From: Terrimicrobiaceae bacterium
Lineage (GTDB): Bacteria > Verrucomicrobiota > Verrucomicrobiia > Chthoniobacterales > Terrimicrobiaceae
Direction of reading: 5' to 3'
Length of the DNA stretch: 64,000 nucleotides
Assembly (NCBI GenBank): GCA_018402345.1
Contig: JAGYIV010000009.1
Location: 1 to 64,000, forward strand
Below the pieces are notes generated by a model. That model was given only the letters and a program-made list of their open reading frames with translations, was not told where the DNA came from and did no database searches. Positions within the stretch are counted from its first letter, which is position 1; every line of letters begins with the position of its first letter. This document shows positions 27,222-34,918 of this stretch, piece after piece. Both the position numbers and the translations under genes were made by a program.

Positions 27222-27275
27222 GGATGGAAGGTTCGTCGGGCATGGTCAGATTGCAAGTCTGGATGAGGGCATTTG

Positions 27276-27310
27276 GAGAAAGTGAGAAGGAGGAGGTAGG
27301 AAGGATGAAG
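27276..27310. repeat. CT/GA heptamer tract, intergenic
   Basis: AGTGAGAAGGAGGAGGTAGG then AAGGATGAAG, located between the fic module and the 3' end of the FlgO-like gene. Confidence 0.7.
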
Positions 27311-27314
27311 TTTT

Positions 27315-28433
27315 TTACGGCTTTGGGAAGGTGCTGATGACGATGGAGTCCTGGCCCCAGAGCAGGGCGGCGGTGGAGCCGGATTTGGTGGCGGCGAGGG
27401 CGGAGTCGATGCCTTTGACTGCCATGCCGCGGGTGAGGACCTGGAAGGGGGCTGGGCCGTCGGTTTCGGTGGCGTGTTTGGAGAGGGTTTTGTGGAGTTC
27501 GCTGGGCTGAGTGCAGGCGATGACCTCGACGACATCGGAGCCGTAGGGAGGGCCGATTTCGATTTCGAATCCGCTTTTGTGGGTGCCTGGGATGTCGATG
27601 GGTTTGTTGGCGGGGATGAGGGTGTTGCGTGAAAAGCGGTTGGGGAATAGGACGACGGTAGTGCCGTCGCTTTGGTGGCACAGGACGGCGATGTGGCACT
27701 CGCGGGCGCTGCGGACGCGGAAGGAGATGGTTTCTTTCTCCGCGTAGGCGCGGCGGCCGTCGACGGTGAAGATTTCGACTTGGAAATCCTTGGGGACTTT
27801 GGCGAGGCGGTCGGTGGCGATATCTTGGATGTTGGCGAGGCTTTGCTCGATGTTCTGCGGCTTGATCACTCCATCGATCGGCTTGGCTGACGCATCGGCG
27901 GGAGCGGGCCAGATTTTGGCGCGGACGGATTCGGAGGGAATGGCGATGCGGGCTTTTTTTATTTCGCCGCCTTCGAGCCAAGCGAGTTCGGCGAAGATGG
28001 TGACTTCGTCCCCGGTGGCGTAGAAGCGGCCGCGGACGATGCCTTTGACGCCTTCGATGGAAACTTTCTCGACGCCGGTGCCGGGCTCCAAGATGCCCTT
28101 GCCTTGGAACTTGCCTTCCATCTGAAGGTCGGCAAGGCGGTCGCGGGTGACGACTTTGAATTTGCCGGTTTCGCCGAGAGCGATTTCGAGTTCGTCGCGG
28201 AGCAGGGAGGAGAAGGGCGAGAGGAGGTCGGTGTTCTCGTAGGCGAAGTTGCCGACGCCGATGTTCACTTTTTCGCCGGGGGTGTCTTCGCCAAGCGTCG
28301 CAGCCAGTTTTTTAAACGGGTCGTCCTTGGCGGACGCCAAGGAGAAGCGAGAAGTCAGAAGAATGAAGGAAGAAACTAAAGTGAGAAGTAGGAAGTAAGA
28401 AGTAGGAAGTGAATAGTGTGGAGATATTTTCAT
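27315..28433 (-). CDS. Exported FlgO/CsgG-like plus DUF4384 protein
   Basis: 372 residues. A long signal peptide (MKISPHYSLPTSYFLLLTLV and onward to SLASA) precedes a FlgO/CsgG-like domain (VNIGVGNFAYENTDLLSPF, LRDELEIALGETGKFKVVTR, GIVRGRFYATGDEVTI). From about residue 200 is a DUF4384 domain (FQVEIFTVDGRRAYAEKETI, VVLFPNRFSRNTLIPANKPI). DUF4384 often occurs with caspase-like proteases in one protein; here they are separate genes in one region. Likely periplasmic or outer-membrane associated. The signal is encoded by the longest heptamer tract of the window. Confidence 0.85.
   Translation of the reverse strand: MKISPHYSLPTSYFLLLTLVSSFILLTSRFSLASAKDDPFKKLAATLGEDTPGEKVNIGVGNFAYENTDLLSPFSSLLRDELEIALGETGKFKVVTRDRLADLQMEGKFQGKGILEPGTGVEKVSIEGVKGIVRGRFYATGDEVTIFAELAWLEGGEIKKARIAIPSESVRAKIWPAPADASAKPIDGVIKPQNIEQSLANIQDIATDRLAKVPKDFQVEIFTVDGRRAYAEKETISFRVRSARECHIAVLCHQSDGTTVVLFPNRFSRNTLIPANKPIDIPGTHKSGFEIEIGPPYGSDVVEVIACTQPSELHKTLSKHATETDGPAPFQVLTRGMAVKGIDSALAATKSGSTAALLWGQDSIVISTFPKP
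28341..28412. repeat. Longest CT/GA heptamer tract, in a signal-peptide coding region
   Basis: Perfect 7-bp units GAAGTAG, GAAGTAA, GAAGTAG, GAAGTGA near the end, and decayed units before. On the coding strand it yields LPTSYFLLLTLVSSFILLTS. Confidence 0.85.
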
Positions 28434-28458
28434 GGTGATTAGGGGTGGGCGGGATTTT

Positions 28459-28494
28459 TCTTACTTCATCCTTCTGACTTCTTACTTTTCTTCA
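28459..28494. repeat. CT heptamer tract, reversed orientation
   Basis: CTTACTTCATCCTTCTGACT then TCTTACTTTTC on the plus strand. It overlaps the stop and last codons of the minus-strand four-helix-bundle gene. Confidence 0.75.
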
Positions 28495-28828
28495 CGATTG
28501 TGACGAAGATGGCGGTGAGTTCGTGGGTTTCGTTGCGGAGGTCTTTGAGTTTTGTGGCGGGGACGATGCCGCTTTCTTCGAGGAGTTCGAGCCAGTAGGC
28601 GGATTCCTCGATTTCGCGGAGCGAGTCGCCGCATTTGGCTATAAATTCCGCGCGGCTCCGAGCGCGATGGGCCTCTCGATAATTCGCTCCAACCGAGGTT
28701 CCGGAACGCAACAACTGCTTGCCTAAAACTTGTGCCTCTCCGGTTTTGGGAAGCGACACAAACAAGCGAATCACCCGCAGCGCAAACTGCTTCGTCCGCT
28801 CCACCAAATCGTCATTCGCCGACTTCAT
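28466..28828 (-). CDS. Four-helix-bundle protein, S23/IVS-encoded type
   Basis: 120 residues. RTKQFALRVIRLFVSLPK, LGKQLLRSGTSVGANYREA, ARSRAEFIAKCGDSLREIEE and YWLELLEESG are signatures of the small four-helix-bundle family first seen inside 23S rRNA intervening sequences. Its function is unknown; some members act as partners in retron- or DGR-like loci, but neither is present here. CT heptamer tracts lie directly at both ends of the gene (28459-28494 and 28821-28856), and its lysine-rich last residues are written in one of them, so the gene may have arrived between repeats. Confidence 0.9.
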   Translation of the reverse strand: MKSANDDLVERTKQFALRVIRLFVSLPKTGEAQVLGKQLLRSGTSVGANYREAHRARSRAEFIAKCGDSLREIEESAYWLELLEESGIVPATKLKDLRNETHELTAIFVTIVKKSKKSEG

Positions 28829-28856
28829 CCTTCCTACTTCATCCTTCCTACTTCAC
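28821..28856. repeat. CT heptamer tract upstream of the four-helix-bundle gene
   Basis: Perfect alternation CTTCATC, CTTCCTA, CTTCATC, CTTCCTA, CTTCACC at 7-bp spacing. Confidence 0.85.
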
Positions 28857-29197
28857 CTCACGTCCTGATCTGCGGTGGGTGCGGTGGTGGTTTCGATCAC
28901 GGTGGAGATGTCGGTTTCGATCAACTCGGTGACCTCGGTTTCCTGCTTTTGGAGTTTGCCGCGTTTGGTCGTGGATTGGCTCGTGGCGGTGGATTCTTTT
29001 TTGACGGTGCCGGCTGGCTGATCGTCCATTTCCTCGTCGCTCATGGTGGCGAGATGCCTTGGTTCGCTTTCGGAGGAGTGGAGGGCCGACGAGTAGCTGG
29101 CCACAGGGCGGGGCTGGCTGCTGGCGCAGGCGGGGAGGAAGGCAGAAGTGAGAAGGAGGAAGGAAGAAAGAATGGCGTTGGGAAGTTTGGTGGACAT
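28853..29197 (-). CDS. Small lipoprotein with low-complexity tail
   Basis: 114 residues. Signal peptide MSTKLPNAILSSFLLLTSAF ends in lipobox LPAC. The tail is hydrophilic and Ser/Thr/Glu-rich (EVTELIETDISTVIETTTAP), with no domain. The stop is only a few bases from the CT heptamer tract, and the signal peptide is encoded by another tract (29135-29172). Confidence 0.6.
   Translation of the reverse strand: MSTKLPNAILSSFLLLTSAFLPACASSQPRPVASYSSALHSSESEPRHLATMSDEEMDDQPAGTVKKESTATSQSTTKRGKLQKQETEVTELIETDISTVIETTTAPTADQDVR
29135..29172. repeat. CT/GA heptamer tract in a lipoprotein signal-peptide coding region
   Basis: GGAAGGCAGAAGTGAGAAGG then AGGAAGGAAGAAAG; encodes SSFLLLTSAFLPA on the minus strand. 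Confidence 0.8.
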
Positions 29198-29239
29198 GGT
29201 GGCTTACGATTTTGTTGTAGCAGGGTTGAGTGGTGCTCG

Positions 29240-29425
29240 ATGGTTGATTTAATCTTCGAGGTGGTTCAGGAGGGTGATGGCGGGTTTGTGGCGGAGTGCT
29301 TGACGGAACCGATCGTGACTCAAGGCGATGATTGGGTTTCTCTCCGCGAGGCGGTGACTGATGCTGTGAAGGGGTATTTTTTTGATGCTCCCGAATCGAT
29401 GCCTAAAGCCCTACGCTATTGTTAA
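29240..29425 (+). CDS. Orphan HicB-like antitoxin, 3' end altered
   Basis: 61 residues (MVDLIFEVVQEGDGGFVAEC). Strongly similar to the complete copy at 32982-33203, but after SMPKAL the sequence departs (RYC, stop) where the other copy continues RLHLVRDESFALA. No HicA toxin follows. HicB antitoxins bind HicA RNases and often DNA. This looks like a remnant left after toxin loss. Confidence 0.7.
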   Translation: MVDLIFEVVQEGDGGFVAECLTEPIVTQGDDWVSLREAVTDAVKGYFFDAPESMPKALRYC

Positions 29426-29464
29426 TTTTCAGGGCGATGAGCCTGCTCGGTTGGCGGCCTTGTT

Positions 29465-29497
29465 TTCATCCTTCATCCTTCTAATTTCCTACTTCAC
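29465..29497. repeat. CT heptamer tract at 3' end of the LPP20-like gene
   Basis: TTCATCCTTCATCCTTCTAA then TTTCCTACTTCACTG, reversed with respect to the signal-peptide tracts. Confidence 0.75.
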
Positions 29498-30525
29498 TGC
29501 ACCACTGGTCCGGATTGGATGATCTGCTTGATGATGGCGGTGGTTTCAAAAAAGGGATCGTTGCCGGAGATTTTGATTTTGGCATCGAGGATGGGCTGGT
29601 TGGCGGGAAGGGTGTCGATTGCGGTTTCGGCGGGGGTGTCGCCTTGAGCGATGTCGCGCATCGCGCCGCGGCCGGTCTCGGAAAAAGTTTTTTCGTTTAT
29701 CTCGTCTTTGATGGTGGTCGTGACCTTCTCGCCTACGACGGTGCGCTTGGTGGTGCGTAGGACATCTGCGGTTTTGATGGTCATGGTGACTTCGCAGGAA
29801 CCGTCGTCTTTGTTGAATTTAATGCCGGTGGTTTGTGCGCCTTTCAAAACCTGGGAGAGGGAGGCGATCATCTCGTCGCTTTCGAGAGCCATGTCGCGGA
29901 CGGTCGTCTCGCCGGTGATGCGGATGCCGAGCATGCGGGCGGCGAGGAGGCGGTAGGCGTCGAGTTCTGCGGCGCGCTTGGCCATAATTTTCTGGTGGCC
30001 AAGAGAGGCGGGAAGGGCAGCATTGCCCATGACGTCGATGACGCTGTCTTTGACTTCGGAGTTTGTCTTGGACTTGTTCGAGAGGGTTTCAAAAGAGCCA
30101 TCGGCGAGAATTTTTCCCTTCACAGCAGTGTTAAGGGTGTTGACGACCTCTCGGATTTTCACCGCTCGGACGACCTGCACTGTTCCGTCCGGCAGGTAGT
30201 CCGGGCCTTCGGTGGTGACGGAGCCAACGAGAGTGGCTGAGACTGCGGAGCCGATGGTGTCTTCCTTGGCGGCGAGGTCGGCGACTGTGGTCTCGGCATC
30301 GATCTGGAGGCCGTAGATGCGCTCGGCGAGAAGTCGGTCGGCATCAATCTCGGCAGCGCGGGTGGCTTTGAGGCGTTCTCTGGGACCGGCTTTTTGCCAA
30401 ATCTCGGGGAGGTTGGGGCCGGACTCCTCGGTGGGTTTGACTGCGGATTGGGCTGGCGGGGTTGTCCCGAGAGTGGAGAGAACGACGAAGGCGGCGGCGA
30501 TGGCGTGTGGGTGGAGTTTTTTCAT
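29494..30525 (-). CDS. Exported protein with two LPP20-like domains
   Basis: 343 residues from the ATG at 30523-30525 with a signal peptide (MKKLHPHAIAAAFVVLSTLG). Two copies of an LPP20-type unit are visible: RAAEIDADRLLAERIYGLQI then ETTVADLAAKEDTI, and RAAELDAYRLLAARMLGIRI then ETTVRDMALESDEM. Each is followed by a strand with V-K-I or M-T-I-K. LPP20-like proteins are envelope proteins of uncertain role, named after the Helicobacter lipoprotein. Divergent from the kinase gene starting 192 bp away. Confidence 0.75.
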   Translation of the reverse strand: MKKLHPHAIAAAFVVLSTLGTTPPAQSAVKPTEESGPNLPEIWQKAGPRERLKATRAAEIDADRLLAERIYGLQIDAETTVADLAAKEDTIGSAVSATLVGSVTTEGPDYLPDGTVQVVRAVKIREVVNTLNTAVKGKILADGSFETLSNKSKTNSEVKDSVIDVMGNAALPASLGHQKIMAKRAAELDAYRLLAARMLGIRITGETTVRDMALESDEMIASLSQVLKGAQTTGIKFNKDDGSCEVTMTIKTADVLRTTKRTVVGEKVTTTIKDEINEKTFSETGRGAMRDIAQGDTPAETAIDTLPANQPILDAKIKISGNDPFFETTAIIKQIIQSGPVVQ

Positions 30526-30716
30526 GGCGGGCACAGGTTATGGTTGGCTGGAGTGGGCGTAAATCCGCTTTTCAATGGGCGGATGAATTCGGAGGTTGAA
30601 CGGCGAAAACGCGGCGGTGAACGGTTTTTTTGAACATGCGAAATTCGACAGGCGGGAGGGGAAATTCGGAATGGGAGTTGCCAGAGATGCTTTGTGCCGA
30701 CTAGTTGATCGATCAA

Positions 30717-32225
30717 ATGAGCAACGAAAAGAGGTCCATTTCAGTAACGAGGATTTGTTGGGAAAACCTCGGGGTGGCCGCGTTGATCTGGTTGGCGGCT
30801 TTTGGGCTTCGGGCGGCGTTGGCCAGCGACCACTTGGTTGTTTCGCCGGTGTGGCCGGCGGGTGGGATCGCTCTTGCCGCCGCTTTGTTGCTGGGGTGGC
30901 GGGTCGCGCCGGGGATTTTTCTTCCGCTTGTCGCGGGTAGCGTCGCGGGTGGAAATCCATGGGTGTTCAGCGTGCTCGCGCCTGCGGGAATTGTTGGTTC
31001 TGTGTATCTCGGTCGCTGGCTATGCCGGTGGCGTGGCTTTGATCCGGGTCTCAAATCAACGCAGGATATTTTGATTCTCGCTGGGCTTGGCGTGCTCGTC
31101 CCCATGGGCATCGCGGGGTTCTGGACTGCCGCTAGCATGAAGCTCGCGGGGATGATCGAGGCATCTTATGTCCTGCCAATCGGGGGGCTTTACTGGATGG
31201 CGAATGCGGCCGGGGCAATAGTGATTACCCCAGTGGCTCTCTTGCTTGCTGCGGGGCGTTTTTCTCTGCGAGGTCTTGGATTTGGTGTTTCAGTGACGGC
31301 GGCAGTGCAGCTTCTGTTGGTGGCAGCCGCCTCCTGGGTCGCGTTCTTCGGGTCGGTGGGCGCAGATACAACGGGACAGGCGCTCGCCTATTTGCCGTTT
31401 CCCTTTGTGGTATGGGTGGCGTTGTCGCGCGGTTTGTGTGGATCGGCACTTGCCATCCTTTGGGCTGTGGCGATGGCCGTAGCTGCAACCAGCATGGGCC
31501 TCGGCCCGTTTGTTTCCGAAAACGCGCTGGCTTCGATTTGGCAGATTGAGGTCTTCATCGCGATCATCACAACTAGCGGACTGCTCATTGGCGCTGGCTC
31601 TGATGCGCAGCGGCGCGAAAAGGCGCTGCAGGCTGTGGCGGCCACGCGCAAAGCCGAACTGGAGCGGCTGAAAGCGCAGGTGAATCCGCATTTTCTCTTC
31701 AATTGTCTCACGGCGATTCATTCGCTTGTCCGCACGGATGGAAAGGCTGCGGAGGAGGGGTTGACGTCGCTGTCCTCGCTGCTGCGAAAGTCGCTGGATG
31801 TGGCGAAGCACCCGCTGATCCCGCTTGGCGAGGAGTTGGAGATCATCCGTGATGCGCTACGGTTGCAAAAAATGCGCTTTGAGGAGGGGTTGGAGTGGAG
31901 TGTTGCGGCTAACGACGAGGCAGAGAAATTCCGCGTGCCTCCGATGCTTCTCCAACCGCTCGTGGAAAACGCCGTGAAGCATGGCGTGAGTGATGGCTTC
32001 GGACGGGTGGATGTGACAGCGGTGGTGGATCGTGGGGATCTGCTGGTGAAGGTTCGGAACACCGCGCCGGGTGGATGTGATCCCGCTAACTGGGGCGAAA
32101 GTGTGGGGCTCGCCAGCGTTCGCGCCCGCATCGAGGAAGCCTGCCCGGCTGGGAGTGGAGTGGAGTTCAGCAAGACGCCGGATGGGTGGATTCTGGCTTT
32201 GGTGAGGATCAAGCCAGTGGGCTGA
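30717..32225 (+). CDS. MASE1-domain LytS-type sensor histidine kinase
   Basis: 502 residues from the ATG at 30717 (a TTG lies 12 bp upstream). The N-terminal half is a MASE1 membrane sensor with about eight helices (VSPVWPAGGIALAAALLLGW). The C-terminal half is a His_kinase/HATPase of LytS/YehU type: phosphoacceptor His in QVNPHFLFNCLTAIHSL, N-box in LLQPLVENAVKHG, glycine box GLASVRARI. It should pair with the LytTR regulator at 34211-34918. The two are separated by 2 kb of TA genes. Confidence 0.93.
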   Translation: MSNEKRSISVTRICWENLGVAALIWLAAFGLRAALASDHLVVSPVWPAGGIALAAALLLGWRVAPGIFLPLVAGSVAGGNPWVFSVLAPAGIVGSVYLGRWLCRWRGFDPGLKSTQDILILAGLGVLVPMGIAGFWTAASMKLAGMIEASYVLPIGGLYWMANAAGAIVITPVALLLAAGRFSLRGLGFGVSVTAAVQLLLVAAASWVAFFGSVGADTTGQALAYLPFPFVVWVALSRGLCGSALAILWAVAMAVAATSMGLGPFVSENALASIWQIEVFIAIITTSGLLIGAGSDAQRREKALQAVAATRKAELERLKAQVNPHFLFNCLTAIHSLVRTDGKAAEEGLTSLSSLLRKSLDVAKHPLIPLGEELEIIRDALRLQKMRFEEGLEWSVAANDEAEKFRVPPMLLQPLVENAVKHGVSDGFGRVDVTAVVDRGDLLVKVRNTAPGGCDPANWGESVGLASVRARIEEACPAGSGVEFSKTPDGWILALVRIKPVG

Positions 32226-32239
32226 GTGGCGAGTGGCGG

Positions 32240-32667
32240 TTACTGGGGTTCGATTTGCCGCAGTGTCATCAGAAAAGCGAGTGATGGCATGAAGTCCACC
32301 TCCGGATAGTGAATATCCAGATTCAATAAGTGCGGGTCGTAGCTGACGAGATGCGTTGCCCCTCCATTCATTGCGCAGAGCAGAAATGCGATATCGTTTT
32401 CATCGATGGGATAATGACGGAAGTGGAAATATTTGATTTCCACTATTTCGGCCAAGAGGGCGACTTGGCGCAGGAAGGCAAGAATTGTAGGCTCATCAAC
32501 GCCGCAATCTCGAAGTTTGATGGCGTATTCGGCCGCGATATCCCTCGAGATGAGAAGGGTGAATTGACCCTGTAGCCACCGATCTATGATTTCGCGATTT
32601 GGACTGGATGGGGATTCGGATTTGCCGGCAGCGCGGCCACGGTGGTATCCAGAACGGCGCGAATCAC
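32240..32667 (-). pseudogene. PIN-domain toxin with one frameshift
   Basis: Starts GTG at 32665-32667, overlapping the antitoxin stop (GTGA). VIRAVLDTTVAAL opens a PIN domain in one frame; from near 32628 the match continues in another frame as GKSESPSSPNREIIDRWLQG, then DENDIAFLLCAMNGGATHLV and SYDPHLLNL. The first Asp is followed by Thr in place of the usual Asn. Both halves together cover a full PIN_3-type toxin, so a 1- or 2-nt indel broke it. Confidence 0.75.
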
Positions 32668-32918
32668 GACTTGGTCATGTTGCTATGGAGCCGTGCCATT
32701 TCTGCGCGGGCTTCGGCGAGGTCGAATCCTGCGCTTTTGATGTTTTTGGCTTCGGCGAAGGCTTTGTCCACAAGACGGAGGATATCGGAGCCGTAGCGGT
32801 TTTTTTGGAGATTTCGGCGGGAGATTTCGGCTTTGATGAAGCGGGCGACGCGTTCCGGTAGATCGGTGATCTCATTGGCTGCAGTTTGGAGCTCCTCTGG
32901 GATGGGGATGCTTGTCAT
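32664..32918 (-). CDS. Antitoxin partner of the broken PIN toxin
   Basis: 84 residues, intact: MTSIPIPEELQTAANEITDL then ERVARFIKAEISRRN, helical and charged, ending in AEMARLHSNMTKS. It precedes the PIN gene with a 4-bp overlap. DNA-binding type not recognisable. Confidence 0.7.
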   Translation of the reverse strand: MTSIPIPEELQTAANEITDLPERVARFIKAEISRRNLQKNRYGSDILRLVDKAFAEAKNIKSAGFDLAEARAEMARLHSNMTKS

Positions 32919-32981
32919 AGGATAAATATAAGCAGGCCACTCGATGGTCGCAAGTTGCTCATATCAGAGCAGACTTGGACA

Positions 32982-33203
32982 ATGGGTGTGGCTGATTTGA
33001 TCTTTGAGGTGGTTCAAGAGGGCGACGGCGGGTTTGTGGCGGAGTGCTTGACGGAACCGATCGTGACGCAGGGTGATGATTGGCTTTCTCTTCGCGAAGC
33101 GGTGGCAGATGCGGTGAAGGGGTATTTTTTCGACGCGCCTGATTCGATGCCCAAAGCGATCCGTTTGCATTTAGTGCGGGATGAAAGTTTTGCCCTTGCC
33201 TGA
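32982..33203 (+). CDS. hicB: HicB-like antitoxin
   Basis: 73 residues, complete (MGVADLIFEVVQEGDGGFVA to RLHLVRDESFALA), a small HicB-type fold without an extra DNA-binding domain. The hicA start overlaps its 3' end but hicA is only a stub. A second, shortened relative lies at 29240-29425. Confidence 0.8.
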   Translation: MGVADLIFEVVQEGDGGFVAECLTEPIVTQGDDWLSLREAVADAVKGYFFDAPDSMPKAIRLHLVRDESFALA

Positions 33204-33260
33204 ACTGCCACTGATCAGCGGAAAGGCGTGAGATCAGTTTTCTCCGCGCTGGCTCTTGGC
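33181..33260 (+). pseudogene. hicA remnant
   Basis: ATG at 33181 opens MKVLPLPELPLISGKA and stops at 33229-33231. LPLISGK is the classic HicA/YcfA N-terminus. The expected GSH motif with the catalytic His is not found in any frame downstream. Only the beginning of the toxin remains. Confidence 0.6.
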
Positions 33261-33557
33261 TCTTGCCAGATGAATTTCAGATTGGATTTCGGAATCAGGC
33301 ATTGGCTCTCCGGGGAGAGAGCGAAGACCGGAGAGTGTGGATTTGAGCTCGGCAGCGGATTTGCGGCGCGATTCCTACTCCAGCCCAGCCTTTACAAGTA
33401 TGCCAATGAACTGGCGTCTTTCAGAGGGCGGGAGCGCGAGTGCTTTTCGGGTGATTTCGTCGAGCAACATGCGTTCGAATTACGCGCAGTTCAAAGCCAA
33501 GTCTAATGACGAAAAAATGAGGTTTGACGAGTATGCATGATACATTATCGTGTGCAT
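33261..33557. other. Spacer without a convincing gene
   Basis: Open frames here have no recognisable motif, start or codon pattern. It may be further hicA debris. Confidence 0.5.
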
Positions 33558-33797
33558 GTGAAGACAAGGGTGACTCTTACTCTCGATCCTGATGTTTCGC
33601 ATCGGGGTAAACTTGCTGCGCGCGCGCGCGGGACGACTTTTTCGGGGCTGATCGAGCAGCTCCTAAGCAAAGAAACTGTTTCGTCATCGAAGAGACGCTC
33701 GTCGTTTCGGGACCAGTGGAGGGGTAAACTTGCTTTGTCCGAAAAAACCGGGCCGCGCATGAAACATTTGAAGAAGAAATACCAACTCGAAGGTTAG
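33558..33797 (+). CDS. RHH-type antitoxin (VapB-like)
   Basis: 80 residues from the GTG at 33558 (KTRVTLTLDPDVSHRGKLA), chosen since homologous antitoxins start MKTRVTLTL; an ATG lies 21 bp upstream. RHH strand then helix (GTTFSGLIEQLLSKE), basic C-terminus. Intact, 4 bp before the broken PIN gene. Confidence 0.75.
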   Translation: MKTRVTLTLDPDVSHRGKLAARARGTTFSGLIEQLLSKETVSSSKRRSSFRDQWRGKLALSEKTGPRMKHLKKKYQLEG

Positions 33798-33801
33798 ATT
33801 C

Positions 33802-34204
33802 GTGAGAATTTTTCTCGATACCGATGTGCTTCTGGATTTCGCGATGGGTCGCGAGCCTCATGCAGCTGCTGAGTGGTGAATTGTTGGCATGGGCGGAGGC
33901 GCATCCCGGCCGCTGCGCCGTTTCCTGGCATTCGTTGTCGAATATCATCTACATTACTCGCGGGGATTCTCGTGGGTTCCTTCGCGACTTGCTGGAATTT
34001 GTTGAGGTGCCGCGAACCGGTGGCGAACATATGATTGCCGCACTGGATTTGAATTTTCGGGATCTGGAAGACGCGATGCAGGCGGTGGCGGCGATGCTTT
34101 TTGGCGCTCAGTTTATTGTTACTAGGAATACACGGGACTATTTACACTCGCCAATCAAGGCAATCACCCCTTCGCAGGCCCTTGCGATCCTGCGAAAACG
34201 CTAA
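33802..34204 (+). pseudogene. PIN-domain toxin with one frameshift
   Basis: GTG at 33802 opens RIFLDTDVLLDFAMGREPHA. At about 33870 a 1-nt indel in GCAGCTGCTGAGTGG moves the match to the next frame, SGELLAWAEAHPGRCAVSWH, and on to VTRNTRDYLHSPIKAITP. The four acidic PIN residues exist only when both frames are joined. The antitoxin upstream is intact. Confidence 0.8.
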
Positions 34205-34210
34205 AATGAA

Positions 34211-34918
34211 ATGAATGTTCTCATTCTCGACGACGAGCCGCCAGCCCGGCGGAGCCTCAAACATGCGCTGGCGGATATTGGTGTCACTGATGTGCGCGAG
34301 GCGGGTTCTATCGAACAAGCCGTGAAGGCGCTCACTGAGCAACGCCCGGATGTGATGTTTCTGGATGTCGAGCTCCGCGGAGGGAAACAGGGATTCGATC
34401 TTCTGGAGACGCTACCCGCCGAGGGGATCCCTGTGATCTTTGTCACGGCACATCCCGAACATGCCGTTCGCGCCTTTGAGACGCAGGCTGTGGATTATCT
34501 GCTCAAGCCCGTCGATCAGCATCGGCTCAAGGAAAGCCTCAAGCGGATCGGTGAGTCCAGTGACGCGGAAGAGGTCAGAGTTTTCCTCAAACACGAAACC
34601 GCGATGTTCCGCGACGGGACGAGGAATGTGCTCCTGAGGGTGGGGGATATTCATCTGCTGGAGGCTGGGGATTCCTACACGAAGCTGGTTCTCGCCGATA
34701 AAAGCGGCCCTATGGTCAATGGGACTCTCAAGAGTGTGCTGTGCCGGATTGATCCTGAGGTGTTCTTCCAAGCGAACCGCACGCAGGCGATGAATCTGGA
34801 ATATGTCACCCAAGTGGAAGACGGGGAGAGTGGGCTAGTGGCGGTTCTCGCAAACGGGATTCGGGTGGAACTCTCGCGACGCCAGAGCTCGGAATTTCGA
34901 CGCGTCAAGGCGATCTGA
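34211..34918 (+). CDS. LytTR-family response regulator
   Basis: 235 residues. Receiver domain with acidic pocket DDE (LILDDEPPARR), phospho-acceptor Asp in VMFLDVELRGG, and Thr/Lys in FVTAHPEHA and YLLKPVD. The C-terminal LytTR DNA-binding domain holds LLRVGDIHLLEAGDSYTKL and FFQANRTQAMNLEYV. Cognate to the MASE1-LytS kinase by type. Its last codons (EFRRVKAI) and stop are inside the 270-bp direct repeat copied to 36001. Confidence 0.93.
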   Translation: MNVLILDDEPPARRSLKHALADIGVTDVREAGSIEQAVKALTEQRPDVMFLDVELRGGKQGFDLLETLPAEGIPVIFVTAHPEHAVRAFETQAVDYLLKPVDQHRLKESLKRIGESSDAEEVRVFLKHETAMFRDGTRNVLLRVGDIHLLEAGDSYTKLVLADKSGPMVNGTLKSVLCRIDPEVFFQANRTQAMNLEYVTQVEDGESGLVAVLANGIRVELSRRQSSEFRRVKAI

